Part shown: positions 1-8,525 of the stretch, piece after piece
Position numbering within the stretch: the first letter of the stretch is position 1
How the letters are laid out: every line of letters begins with the position of its first letter
NCBI GenBank assembly: GCA_949287305.1
Contig: CASEFX010000026.1
Location: 1-64,000, forward strand
Direction of reading: 5' to 3'
DNA length: 64,000 bases
From: an uncultured Sutterella sp.
Lineage (GTDB): Bacteria > Pseudomonadota > Gammaproteobacteria > Burkholderiales > Burkholderiaceae_F
Translations under genes and position numbers: made by a program
Notes under the pieces: generated by a model
Told to the model about the DNA's origin: nothing
Databases searched by the model: none
Seen by the model: only the letters and a program-made list of their open reading frames with translations

Positions 1-306
1 CGACTTCACCCATGTGCGGGCTTCTTCTCCAATCGTGATTGGACGTCCGCTCCGTTTTAGATCGTCAAGCGCCATCATCGGGCCGATTTGAAGCGCCTTG
101 CGCAGCATGCGCGCGACTGCGCTGACAGAGAGTCCGATTTCAGAAGCAATTTCCTTCTGTGATTTGCCTGCGGCCGCTCCAAGGAAGGCCTTTGCTCTTT
201 GTACTCGTCTAAGCTCTTCAGACCGAGAATTGGCAATTGCTTTCAATGTCGCAGTCTGCTCTGCGTTCAGTTCGAGACGGTTAACAACGGGGCGACCACG
301 AGGCAT
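1..306 (-). CDS. IS630-type transposase, N-terminal part (cut by window edge)
   Basis: The reverse strand reads from an ATG at 306 down to the window edge, giving about 102 residues with no stop. The protein begins MPRGRPVVNRLELNAEQT and continues with an arginine-rich helix, a helix-turn-helix around KSQKEIASEIGLSVSAVARM, and the segment LKRSGRPITIGEEA. This order (Leu/Arg-rich helix, HTH, then 'GRP' linker) is typical of the DNA-binding half of IS630-family transposases. The DDE catalytic half lies outside the window. A GGAG ribosome site precedes the start. Whether the element is intact cannot be judged here. The opposite-strand reading frame over the same bases is a shadow. Confidence 0.7.
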   Translation of the reverse strand, partial: MPRGRPVVNRLELNAEQTATLKAIANSRSEELRRVQRAKAFLGAAAGKSQKEIASEIGLSVSAVARMLRKALQIGPMMALDDLKRSGRPITIGEEARTWVKS

Positions 307-332
307 GAGAGGGCTCCTAATGAAACCCTCTC

Positions 333-341
333 ATTATAGCA
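333..341 (-). promoter_or_regulatory. Extended -10 promoter of the transposase gene
   Basis: On the reverse strand TGCTATAAT matches the extended -10 consensus (TGnTATAAT) exactly and sits about 27 bases before the transposase ATG. No good -35 hexamer is visible, as is common for extended -10 promoters. Confidence 0.5.
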
Positions 342-446
342 CATTTGCTTTATTTAATGGCGTTATATCGCGAACGTTATACTAGATCACCGTGACTTCC
401 GCTCGGGAGTATATCTTCACGTCTTTTCGCAGCTCTTTTACGCAAG

Positions 447-480
447 AAAGGCTATCAACCTGAATAGATTGATAGCCTTT
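447..480. terminator. Perfect 12-bp stem-loop between transposase and sensor kinase genes
   Basis: AAAGGCTATCAA (447-458) pairs perfectly with TTGATAGCCTTT (469-480) around a 10-base loop. It lies between the 5' end of the transposase and the 3' end of the sensor kinase gene, both on the reverse strand, so it most likely ends transcription of the kinase gene. The U-tract is short, so termination is inferred. Confidence 0.45.
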
Positions 481-569
481 TCGTAAAGAAAAAAAAATCC
501 TGTGTACGCGATTTTTTCCCGTCCTTTTTCCCTTCAAAGAAAAGGATTGTTTTGATTGTGGTAAGTAAT

Positions 570-3014
570 TTACTTCTTTTTGCACGATCCTGCCGACATT
601 TCGTCGTTCCGGGCTTCTTCACGGGAAGATTTTTCTTCGCCGGCGGCTTCACCCTCGGGTTCGGCCGTGTTGTCCTTCGGATCTTCGAGCCCCTCCCCCG
701 TTTCGCCCCTACGAAGGTCGTAAGGGGAAACCAGAGTCAAGCCTTGAACGCCCGTCTTCGCGGAAAGGAAGTTTTTGCGCACGTCCTCCTTGCGTCCGAT
801 GTCGCCCGACTCGTAGAAGTGGAGCGCCTCGGCCAAGCCCAAGGACTGCACCGTGACGGGAATTCCGCCGCGCTTCTCGCGGTCGACGGTCGTCATGCGC
901 TCGATCACGCTCACGGCCGCTTCGGACGTCGCGGGGCCCGAAACGCCGGGATCGGTCTTTTCGGCTTCTGCGCTCTTCACCATGGCCTCGACCTCGCGCC
1001 GGCGGTCGAGCACCTCGATCGTTTCTTCGCGGGTCGCATCGGGTTCGGTCTCGCCCGTCTTAGGAAGCACGAAGTCGAAGGTGACGCCCCTCTTTCCGTT
1101 CTTTTTCACGGTCACGCGTCCGGCGTGGCGCTCGGCGATGTTGGCGACGATCGATAGGCCGAGCCCCATGCCGCCCTCGCCCTTGCTCGTGCGAAGGGGT
1201 TTGAAGAAGTTCGAGAGCGCCTCGTCGCTCACTTCGGGACCGTTGTCGGCGACGGAGAGGATCCAGTTCCCCTCCTTCGAAACGAGCGAGACGCGGATCA
1301 TCGGATCGGGCACGCCCGAAATCGCGTCGGCGGCGTTTTTCAGAAGATTGAGGAGCGCGAGTTCGATTTCCCACTCGTCGACTTCGGCCATCGAGTTGCG
1401 GGGCACCGCGATCTGCAGGCTCGCCGTCGTGGTGCGCGAACGCCGGAAGGTCTGAATCGCCCGGTCGATCACGACCGAAAGGTCCGCGACCTTGCGGGGC
1501 GGGTAGTCGTGCTTGGCGTACCCTCTCACGCGCTCGACGATCCGGCTCGCGCGCTCGGCCTGCGCGACGATTTCGCCCAAGGCCTCGAGAAACTTTTCCT
1601 GGTCCATGGCGCCGCGCTTCGTGCGGCGCATGAGACCGTTGGCGTAATTCATGATGGCGCCCAAGGGCTGCTTCAATTCATGGGCGATGATGGTGGACAT
1701 CTGCCCGACAAGACCCGTGCGCTCAAGGTTCGCGATGTGCGCGCGCGACTGGCTCGCCTCGGCCTCGATCAGTTCGCGGGCTTCAAGCGAAGCGCGAAGT
1801 TCCCGCGTCTTTCTGCGCACGAGCACAGAAAGGCTCACCGCATAGGAGAGAACGAGGAAGGTGACGAGCGACAAAAAGGCGATCAGGTCGCCGTGCTCGC
1901 GAAGAATCCGGCGAAAGCTCCAGTCGGCGAGGTCCCGATAGGGACCGATCTTCAAAAGGTAATAGAGGTCGTAGACGCTTCGGGCTTCCGCGGGGTCCGT
2001 CCAGACGTCGTGCAGGCCCGGGGCCCTCACGGCCCGAAAGGCCGAGAGCACCGTGTCGCGAAAGACGATCGAAGTTCTTTCGGTCGCGCCGAGCGCCCAA
2101 CCCGGATAGAGAGGCGTCGAGACGCTGCAGGCGAAGTTCGTCGTAGGCAAAGGATGCACGATCTCGATGTCGCGCCCGATGTTGAGCTTGCCCGCCCGCT
2201 CGAGCTGTTCGAGCGAACACGCGGGCAACACCCCGACGGTGCTCTCACCCTTCAGCACGCGATCGAGCACCTTCTCGTAAGCGCCGAGTCCCAAAAACTC
2301 GGTGCGAAGCTGCAGCTCTTCGCGCGTCACCCCGGCCTTCGCGAAGACCCCGGCGGCGGCGAGCCACCCGCCCAAGGATTCGTCAGAAGTCGCGGCGAAA
2401 CTCTCATAGCGAAGCGCGAGAAGATCGGCGTATTCGTCGTGCCGGTCCTTCTTTAAGTAAGAGGGCTGTCGGACGGGCGCGCCCGAGCGCTTCTTCGTGA
2501 AGATCACGCTCCCCTGCGTTTCATCGGCGCTTCCCGCCTCGCCCGAGCGCATCGACGCGATCACGTCGACGTTCATCATGGGCCCTTCGGCCGTATAGAA
2601 CGTGGGCTCGGCGATGATGAAGTCGGCAAGGCCGTCCTGCACGGCGCGCCCGAGGTCGGCCGAGTCGAGGTAGTAGACGGAGAAGGTTTGGTAGCCGAAG
2701 AGTTTTCCGAGAAACTCCTTCGTCACCCGCAGAAAGCGGCTCGAAGGGTCGCTTGCGACTTCGCTTTGCACGACGATGCGGAAGGGCCGCACGGCGCGTT
2801 CCGCAAAGAAGGGCCGAAGCGCCTCCACGTCCTCGTCCCGGACGAGGTTGTTCGTCGTCCTGAGGAATTCCGGGGCCACGTGGTCCTGCAGCGCCCGCAC
2901 GTCCCCCGAAGGCGTTCCCGTGGTCGTCCCCATGCCGACGAAGGACGAGGGCGACGCACAGACGCCGCCCGCGAGGGCGGCCGCAAGAGAGAGCGCAAGA
3001 AGGGCGTGCTTCAT
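570..3014 (-). CDS. Orphan hybrid sensor: PhnD-like binding protein fused to histidine kinase
   Basis: The protein has 814 residues. A signal peptide (about 1-20, ending GGVCAS) leads into a periplasmic PhnD/TtrS-type binding domain (about 70-350), one membrane segment (about 377-397), a coiled linker and a histidine kinase core: H-box IAHELKQPLGAI with His445, N-box LLNLLKNAADA near 555-564, G1 DNGP 591-594, and G2 GGMGLGLSI 614-622. This architecture matches TtrS, the tetrathionate sensor, but no ttrR regulator or ttrABC operon is next to it, so its ligand is unknown. The kinase core ends near residue 650 and an unusual acidic tail of about 160 residues follows. The RBS before the ATG is weak. 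Confidence 0.85.
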   Translation of the reverse strand: MKHALLALSLAAALAGGVCASPSSFVGMGTTTGTPSGDVRALQDHVAPEFLRTTNNLVRDEDVEALRPFFAERAVRPFRIVVQSEVASDPSSRFLRVTKEFLGKLFGYQTFSVYYLDSADLGRAVQDGLADFIIAEPTFYTAEGPMMNVDVIASMRSGEAGSADETQGSVIFTKKRSGAPVRQPSYLKKDRHDEYADLLALRYESFAATSDESLGGWLAAAGVFAKAGVTREELQLRTEFLGLGAYEKVLDRVLKGESTVGVLPACSLEQLERAGKLNIGRDIEIVHPLPTTNFACSVSTPLYPGWALGATERTSIVFRDTVLSAFRAVRAPGLHDVWTDPAEARSVYDLYYLLKIGPYRDLADWSFRRILREHGDLIAFLSLVTFLVLSYAVSLSVLVRRKTRELRASLEARELIEAEASQSRAHIANLERTGLVGQMSTIIAHELKQPLGAIMNYANGLMRRTKRGAMDQEKFLEALGEIVAQAERASRIVERVRGYAKHDYPPRKVADLSVVIDRAIQTFRRSRTTTASLQIAVPRNSMAEVDEWEIELALLNLLKNAADAISGVPDPMIRVSLVSKEGNWILSVADNGPEVSDEALSNFFKPLRTSKGEGGMGLGLSIVANIAERHAGRVTVKKNGKRGVTFDFVLPKTGETEPDATREETIEVLDRRREVEAMVKSAEAEKTDPGVSGPATSEAAVSVIERMTTVDREKRGGIPVTVQSLGLAEALHFYESGDIGRKEDVRKNFLSAKTGVQGLTLVSPYDLRRGETGEGLEDPKDNTAEPEGEAAGEEKSSREEARNDEMSAGSCKKK

Positions 3015-3115
3015 GACGAAAAAGAAGGCGTGAGGACGACGATAACAAAACCGCCATTATAGGAAGGCGTCCGCGCTCTATACTTCTCGGACGATCACTT
3101 TTTCTCGCCGCCTCC

Positions 3116-4594
3116 ATGGATCTTCCCGCCCGAACGCTCTCTCCCGACGACGCCCTCTCGAAACTCCTCCCCGCCTCCGTGGCCGTGCCGCTTGCGGGGC
3201 TCGAGATTCTCACCGTCGAAGACCTCTACGACATGATCGCCTCGCTCGGCGCGGGGTGGTTTCGCGAGGTCCAGGGGCTTGACGCCCAGGGCGCGGCCGC
3301 GATCGTCTCGTGGCTCGCCGACTTCGGGCGCGGCGTGGGCGAAGTGACGGAGCGCTTCTACCCGGCGGGCTTTGCGCCCGAAACCAAGCATGCAAACGAA
3401 CCCGACTACGGGATCGTGCCGCTCGAGCGCCTCACGCTCACTTCCGTCGAATTGGGCGAAGGAGCGATCAACCGCGCGCCCGCCGTCGGGTGTTCGCTCG
3501 AAGCCCGGGACGACCTCGAGGCGCTCAAGCAGTGGCTCGTCGCCCGCGCTCCCAACTCCAACACCCGCGGGAACTACCGCAAGGAGGCCGAGCGCTATCT
3601 TCTCTGGTGCGTGCGCGAGCGCGGTACTGCCCTCTCGGCCGTCCGCGCGGGAGACGCGGCGCTCTACCTCCGGTGGCTCGAGTCCCTCGGCCGCACGGAC
3701 GAAGGCGAGTGGGCGCAGACCTGGAAGATCCCGCAGAGCGCCTGGATCGCCCCCAAGAATACGCCCCGCAAGAGTCCGCGCTGGCGCCCCTTCAACGGGC
3801 CGCTTTCCGTCATGAGCCGCCGAAACGCCGTGACGGTCGTGCGGCAGCTCTACAACTTTCTTAAAAAGACGGGCTACCTCATCTTCAATCCCTTCGATCA
3901 GGTCTCGGGCAAGGTTCCGCTTCTGCGCGGAGAAGGCGCCCCGCAGGCCTTCGGCGACCGGTCGCTCACGGAGGCGCAGTGGGAGGACATCGTGCGCCAC
4001 ATCGACACGCTCCCCGAAGGCTACCCGAGAGAGCGCATGCGCGCGATTCTGATGCTCGGCAAAACGCTGGGGCTTCGGTCCTCCGAAATCATCGACGCCC
4101 GGGTCTCCTGGATCGTGACGCGCCGCATGGGCTTTCGCGAGCGTGCGGCAATCGAGGTCGTGGGGAAAGGTTCCAAGGTGCGCCGTTTGCCGCTCACCTC
4201 CGAACAACTCGGCATTTTGGACGGCTGCCTCAAGGCCCGCGGTCTCGGGGGCCTGCAGGCGGTGCCGCCCGAAACGCCCCTTCTCACGAATCTCGGGCGC
4301 GGCGGCAGGCCTTTCGAAGGCCTCACGCGGGGCGGCCTCTACCGCATCGTGGCGGGCTTTTTCGAGTCGGTCGCATTGGACCTCGAAACGTCGAGACCGC
4401 TCGATGCGGCGCGTCTTCGCGCGGCGTCCACCCACTGGCTTCGGCACAGCTTCGCCGTCGAAGCTCTCACGAAGATGAACGTCAACATCGTGCAGGCCGC
4501 CATGGGCCACGCCTCCGTCTCGACGACCGGGCGCTACCTCGCCCCGGAAGAAGAGGAAATGAGCGACGCGCTCGCCCGCATGAGCCGCTTCTGA
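3116..4594 (+). CDS. Tyrosine recombinase / phage-type integrase with DUF3701-like N-terminus
   Basis: This is a 492-residue site-specific recombinase. The C-terminal catalytic domain has all the expected residues: Arg321 (GLRSSEI), Lys354 (GKGSK), His440 and Arg443 (HWLRHSF), His465 (GHAS) and the nucleophile Tyr474 (TGRYL). A SAM-like core-binding region spans about 130-260. The first ~120 residues resemble the DUF3701 extension seen on Burkholderiales integrases. It is longer than XerC/XerD (about 300 residues), so it is probably not the housekeeping dimer-resolution enzyme. No tRNA gene, attachment-site repeat or phage gene is visible nearby. It diverges from the sensor kinase gene across about 100 bp. 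The RBS is poor, so the exact start is uncertain. Confidence 0.85.
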   Translation: MDLPARTLSPDDALSKLLPASVAVPLAGLEILTVEDLYDMIASLGAGWFREVQGLDAQGAAAIVSWLADFGRGVGEVTERFYPAGFAPETKHANEPDYGIVPLERLTLTSVELGEGAINRAPAVGCSLEARDDLEALKQWLVARAPNSNTRGNYRKEAERYLLWCVRERGTALSAVRAGDAALYLRWLESLGRTDEGEWAQTWKIPQSAWIAPKNTPRKSPRWRPFNGPLSVMSRRNAVTVVRQLYNFLKKTGYLIFNPFDQVSGKVPLLRGEGAPQAFGDRSLTEAQWEDIVRHIDTLPEGYPRERMRAILMLGKTLGLRSSEIIDARVSWIVTRRMGFRERAAIEVVGKGSKVRRLPLTSEQLGILDGCLKARGLGGLQAVPPETPLLTNLGRGGRPFEGLTRGGLYRIVAGFFESVALDLETSRPLDAARLRAASTHWLRHSFAVEALTKMNVNIVQAAMGHASVSTTGRYLAPEEEEMSDALARMSRF

Positions 4595-4709
4595 CGCCTT
4601 TTCCCGCAAGTCGTTTGTCACTTTTCGCCCTTCGGGTTTTCTTGGGATCGACGAACCGCCCCGACCGCGCGCATCATGCGAATGTTCCTTTGCACAGAGG
4701 AGTTTTTGC

Positions 4710-6383
4710 ATGAGAACACCGATTTCGCTCGCCATTGCGCTCCTGCCCGCAATGGCATTCGCCTTCGTTCCGACGGTCGACCAAAAAACGGTCGACGCGG
4801 CGGCCGCCATTCACGCCGATCGCGCGATGAAGGCGCTTCTCGCCGACCTCGAGACGCCCGAAGCCAAGGACGCGCGCTTTGCCACGCACATGGAAATCGT
4901 GCGCATCATTTCGCCTTCGCGCTACGAACTTCGCCGTCAGGCCGAAATCACGCGCCGCCTCACTGCCGACTGGGGCTTTGACGCCAAGGACATCATGTCG
5001 CGCACCGACGGCCACCTTCCGGGCGCGGGCGTGCAGACGGTCGACGGCCTGCCCGTCTACAACGTCTGCGTGCGCATTCCGGGAACCTACTCCCAGACGC
5101 CGGGCGCCAAGAACTACAAGGGACAGTTCCCGAAGGTGCTGATCGAAGGCCACATCGACACGGTGAATCCGCCCGATCTCCCGCCCGAATCCAAGCCCTA
5201 CGCGCCGATCAAGCTCGCGCCCGCCTCGGATCCCGTCGTGAAGACCCGCGACGAACTCGCCGCGATCAAGGACGAACTCCACTTTAACGACAAGGGCTAC
5301 CTCATCAAGGACGAGACCTTCCAAAAAGCCTACAAGCGCTTCGCGAGTCTGGATGACGCCCAGAAAAACGGCGGCACGCGCTTCTATGTTCCGGGCTATT
5401 CCGACGCCATGGTGAACACCGCCGCGGTGCTCCAAGCCGCGCAGATGATGAAAAAGCACCGCATCCGACCCGTCTACGACGTCTGGGTCTGCGGCACCGC
5501 GGGCGAAGAAGGGAAAGGCAACATCGCCGGCATGAAGCAGCTCTACGGCTACAGCCAGGAAACCGGCAAGGCCAACAACGCCCTCAACATCGTCGCGAAC
5601 GTTTCGGTCGACAGCACGAGCCCCGGATCGGCCACGATCAACTATGTGGGGAGCTACCGCTTCGAAATCAAATACCGCGAATCGCCCGACGGCAAGCCCT
5701 CGGCCCTGCAGGCCATGGCCCGCGCGATCGAAGAGATCGCCAAGGTAAAGACCGCCTACGACAAGAACCCGAAGGTCGACCGCACGACCTACACGGTGGG
5801 GGTCGCCCGCTGCACGCCGGCCGGCGCGAACGGACGCTCGCAGGAATGCTCTTTGTCGGTTGACATGCGAAGCCTCGACAAGAAGCTTCTCACCGAAACC
5901 CGCGCCATGATCGAACCTCAGTTCAAGGCGGCGCTTGACGCCGAAAACGCAGCCCACGGCCTCAAGACGGGCGACAAGGGCGCCCTCACGATGGACGTCG
6001 TCTGGTTCGGCGACCGTCCCGCCGCGAAGCGTGAAAACCTCAACGACCCGATCATCCAGGCCCACTGGACCGCGACGAAGCTTCTCGGCATCGACGAGCG
6101 CAAGGAACTCTCGACCGACGCCCAGTCCTTGAACGACAACGTCCCGGCCGCGATCGGCATTCCGACGATCAACGTGAACGTCGGCACGAACGCCGCCTCC
6201 CGCGGCGGCCACACCTGGTACGAATGGGGGATTCCCGGCGACGCCGATGCGGAAAGCCTGCGCGTCTATCGTCTGATCCTTACGGGTCTCCTTGCCGCGG
6301 GCTTCAACACGTCCGACGGCAAGACCATCGAGCCGCTCGTCGGTCCCGAAGGACCGCGCACAACGGAAGAAATGTACAAGTGA
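4710..6383 (+). CDS. Exported M20-family metallopeptidase
   Basis: A strong RBS (GAGGAG) precedes the ATG of a 557-residue protein with a clear signal peptide (MRTPISLAIALLPAMAFA). M20 signatures are present: metal-binding GHIDTVNPP (about residue 151), the region YSDAMVNTAAVL where the bridging Asp lies, the catalytic pair CGTAGEEGKGN, its own dimerisation domain, and a C-terminal GGHTWYEWG. It is longer than typical M20 enzymes because of an insertion after the first metal ligand (about 155-225). It should act in the periplasm as an amino- or carboxypeptidase or amidase; substrate unknown. The next gene starts 11 bases downstream and encodes a separate lid domain, so the two are probably cotranscribed. 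Confidence 0.85.
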   Translation: MRTPISLAIALLPAMAFAFVPTVDQKTVDAAAAIHADRAMKALLADLETPEAKDARFATHMEIVRIISPSRYELRRQAEITRRLTADWGFDAKDIMSRTDGHLPGAGVQTVDGLPVYNVCVRIPGTYSQTPGAKNYKGQFPKVLIEGHIDTVNPPDLPPESKPYAPIKLAPASDPVVKTRDELAAIKDELHFNDKGYLIKDETFQKAYKRFASLDDAQKNGGTRFYVPGYSDAMVNTAAVLQAAQMMKKHRIRPVYDVWVCGTAGEEGKGNIAGMKQLYGYSQETGKANNALNIVANVSVDSTSPGSATINYVGSYRFEIKYRESPDGKPSALQAMARAIEEIAKVKTAYDKNPKVDRTTYTVGVARCTPAGANGRSQECSLSVDMRSLDKKLLTETRAMIEPQFKAALDAENAAHGLKTGDKGALTMDVVWFGDRPAAKRENLNDPIIQAHWTATKLLGIDERKELSTDAQSLNDNVPAAIGIPTINVNVGTNAASRGGHTWYEWGIPGDADAESLRVYRLILTGLLAAGFNTSDGKTIEPLVGPEGPRTTEEMYK

Positions 6384-6394
6384 GGGAAGACATC

Positions 6395-6796
6395 ATGAGA
6401 ACACGCAATCTTCTTCTGGCCTTTGCCCTCGCCTCCGTCTTTGCGGGCGGCGCCGCGGCGCAAACCTACGTCGTCAACATCGCGGCCCCAGGCGGCCACT
6501 CGTTCGGCTCCTACGGGAACACCAACGCCGTGCACGCGGCGGCGAACGCGATCCGTGAAATCGCGAGGACCGTTCCCGAAGCGGTGGTGAGCGACTTCAA
6601 CGGCGGCGCCACGGTGAACGCCATCGCGACCGACGCGACCTTCCGCGTTACGGTGCCCGACGGAAAGGATCTGCGCGCGAAGATCAAGAAAGCCGTCGAC
6701 ACGGGCGTGAAGCGTGAAAACGACTTCCGCGGCGTGAAGGCGGGCGATCTTGCCGCGGGCGGAACCCCCGCGCACGTTCGCTACACGATCCGGTAA
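6395..6796 (+). CDS. Free-standing exported M20 dimerisation ('lid') domain protein
   Basis: The ATG at 6395 gives 133 residues with a signal peptide (MRTRNLLLAFALASVFAGGAAA). The mature part reads like the isolated dimerisation domain of an M20 peptidase: APGGHSFGSYGNTNAVHAAA, then FNGGATVNAIATDATFRV. Compare GPGGHSWLDYGRVPSAVHAI and KGGTTVNTIAAHCEVDVDM in the complete M20 enzyme at 28938-30155. No metal-binding half is present. It follows the exported peptidase gene by 11 bases. In whole M20 enzymes the lid His of the GGHS motif reaches into the partner subunit's active site, so a role as partner, modulator or decoy of the upstream enzyme is plausible but unproven. Confidence 0.75.
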   Translation: MRTRNLLLAFALASVFAGGAAAQTYVVNIAAPGGHSFGSYGNTNAVHAAANAIREIARTVPEAVVSDFNGGATVNAIATDATFRVTVPDGKDLRAKIKKAVDTGVKRENDFRGVKAGDLAAGGTPAHVRYTIR

Positions 6797-6821
6797 TCGA
6801 AGACCGCCGCTGACGGCTCCC

Positions 6822-6858
6822 GACCTCCGGTCCTTCCTCGGGCCGGAGGTCTTCCTTT
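6822..6858 (+). terminator. Rho-independent terminator after the M20 pair
   Basis: GACCTCCGG (6822-6830) pairs with CCGGAGGTC (6843-6851), followed by a TTCCTTTTC tract. It closes the peptidase/lid-domain transcription unit. Nothing else is evident between here and the MATE gene at 7065. Confidence 0.7.
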
Positions 6859-7064
6859 TCTGATGACGGCAGGCAACGCACGCCTCTGACCGTCAACAGT
6901 CTTCGTTTCCTTTCATCGGGCTTCACCGCAAAAACTTTTTCCCTCCTGCCCGATTCTCCCGTCCCATTTGCGTTTGCGCCCGCATCCCGATAGACTTTCC
7001 TGCGTTTGAATCGATTTTTTTTTTCGCCGCCTCGAAAGCGTCCGGCGGCGCGACGGGAGACTTC

Positions 7065-8432
7065 ATGCGTTCGGCCCAACAAGCCCTCGACCGCGACTTT
7101 TCACTTTTCGGACAACTGCGCTTCGTGTCGCCCCGCATCGGCATGTCGCTCTTCATCATGTCCTACCTGGTCGCGGACGGCGTTCTGATCGCGCACTATC
7201 TCGGCACGACGGCGCTCGCGGCGCTCAACCTCACCTTCCCCATCGCGGGGGTGATGTCGGCGGGCGGGATCATGCTGAGCAGCGGCGGAAGCTCCGTCGT
7301 CTCGCGCCGTCTCGGCGCGGACCGTTTGGAAGACGCTCATTCCGCCTTCACGACGATTCTCTGGGCGGAAGCGATCCTCGGAGCGCTTCTGGGCTTTTTC
7401 GGGTGGCTCTTCATGGATCCGCTCTTCGCCTTTCTCGGGATCGACGACGAGCTCGTTCCGCTCGCGGCCGCGTATCAGGCGGTGGTGTTCCTCGGGCAGC
7501 CCCTGCTCCTTCTGAGTTTCGCCGTACAAACCTTCTTTACGACGGCGGGCTACCCGAAGTTCGGACTCTACTCCTCGATCGCCTCGGGCGTGACGAACGT
7601 CGTCCTCGACATTCTCTTCATGGGGCCGCTCGAAATGGGCATGGCGGGCGCCGCCTGGGCTACCGTCATCTCCTGGTTCGTGACGGGACTCACGGGCGTC
7701 GCCTTCTTCGGGCGCAAGAACGCGCCGCTGCAGTTCCGGCGCGGCGTCTTTGAGTGGCGCGCCATCAAGAACGCCGTGACGAGCGGCTTTGCGGAAATGG
7801 TCTCTAGCCTCTCGCACGCCGTGACGCTCTTCCTTTTCAACCGCGCCTTCAAGGGGATGCTCGGGATCGACGGCGTGGCCGCGCTCACGATCGCGTCTTA
7901 TTCGACTTACGTCTTCAATTCGGTCTTCTACGGCTTTTCGGAAGCGACCGCCGCGATCATCGGCTTCAAATACGGCCGCAAGGACTGGGCGGGGCTCAAG
8001 AAAGTCTTCGGGAATGCGGTCAAGACGGCTTTGGCCTTCTCGGGGCTGAGCTTCCTTCTTTCGATTCTCTTTTACGAGCCCGTGCTGGCGGTCTTCACGG
8101 CCCCGGGCACGAACGTCTACGCGATCGTGGCGGGAAGCTTCACGCTCTATGCGACGACCCTCCTTTTCTCAGGCTCGAACATGTTCGCCGCATACTTCTT
8201 CACGGCGTTTGGCGACGGGCGTCGCGCGGCGATTCTGTCGTTTTGCCGCACCTTCCTCTTCATGATCATCGCGATCGAGACGCTTCCGCGGCTTCTCGGC
8301 GAACCCGGGCTCTGGCTCGCGCTCCCCGCGTCCGAATGCCTCTCCTTTGCGACGGCGCTCGTATTCATCCTCATGAACGCCCGCCGCTACGGCTACGACG
8401 GACGCCCCGCATTGCTCATCCGCGAAGGCTGA
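7065..8432 (+). CDS. MATE-family multidrug/Na+ antiporter
   Basis: The 455-residue protein is very hydrophobic, with about twelve predicted membrane segments in two related halves, as in MATE (NorM/MepA/DinF) transporters. Typical elements include the first-helix region around LVADGVLIAHYLGTTALAAL, the motif GGIMLSSGGSSVVSRRLGA, and the second-half counterpart near GFSEATAAIIGFKYGRKD. Such proteins export cationic drugs or metabolites using Na+ or H+ gradients at the inner membrane. The start at 7065 has a GGGAGA ribosome site. The gene stands alone between two terminators, with no adjacent regulator. Substrate cannot be deduced from sequence. Confidence 0.85.
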   Translation: MRSAQQALDRDFSLFGQLRFVSPRIGMSLFIMSYLVADGVLIAHYLGTTALAALNLTFPIAGVMSAGGIMLSSGGSSVVSRRLGADRLEDAHSAFTTILWAEAILGALLGFFGWLFMDPLFAFLGIDDELVPLAAAYQAVVFLGQPLLLLSFAVQTFFTTAGYPKFGLYSSIASGVTNVVLDILFMGPLEMGMAGAAWATVISWFVTGLTGVAFFGRKNAPLQFRRGVFEWRAIKNAVTSGFAEMVSSLSHAVTLFLFNRAFKGMLGIDGVAALTIASYSTYVFNSVFYGFSEATAAIIGFKYGRKDWAGLKKVFGNAVKTALAFSGLSFLLSILFYEPVLAVFTAPGTNVYAIVAGSFTLYATTLLFSGSNMFAAYFFTAFGDGRRAAILSFCRTFLFMIIAIETLPRLLGEPGLWLALPASECLSFATALVFILMNARRYGYDGRPALLIREG

Positions 8433-8454
8433 CCATTTTCCCGACCTCCAACGC

Positions 8455-8496
8455 AAAGACGCCGCCCGAACAAGCCGGTGCGGCGTCTTTTCTCTT
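8455..8496. terminator. Bidirectional terminator between MATE and ygiW-like genes
   Basis: AAAGACGCCGC (8455-8465) pairs perfectly with GCGGCGTCTTT (8480-8490) and is flanked by a T-rich run on the plus strand and the reciprocal A-rich side. It sits between two convergent genes and can serve both. Confidence 0.75.
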
Positions 8497-8525
8497 TCCT
8501 CAACAGAAAGGAACGGAATGTATCG

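Noticed and set aside
382-652. Short reverse-strand frames at the 3' end of the sensor kinase gene
   Set aside because: They lie in an A/T homopolymer-rich intergenic region, lack good ribosome sites, and overlap a terminator-like stem.
570-3014. Calling the sensor TtrS (tetrathionate sensor)
   Set aside because: Architecture fits, but no ttrR or ttrABC genes lie nearby and the ligand-binding residues cannot be assigned by eye.
3095-4810. Long frame opposite the tyrosine recombinase
   Set aside because: The forward gene has every catalytic residue; the reverse translation is Arg/Gly/Val-rich without motifs.
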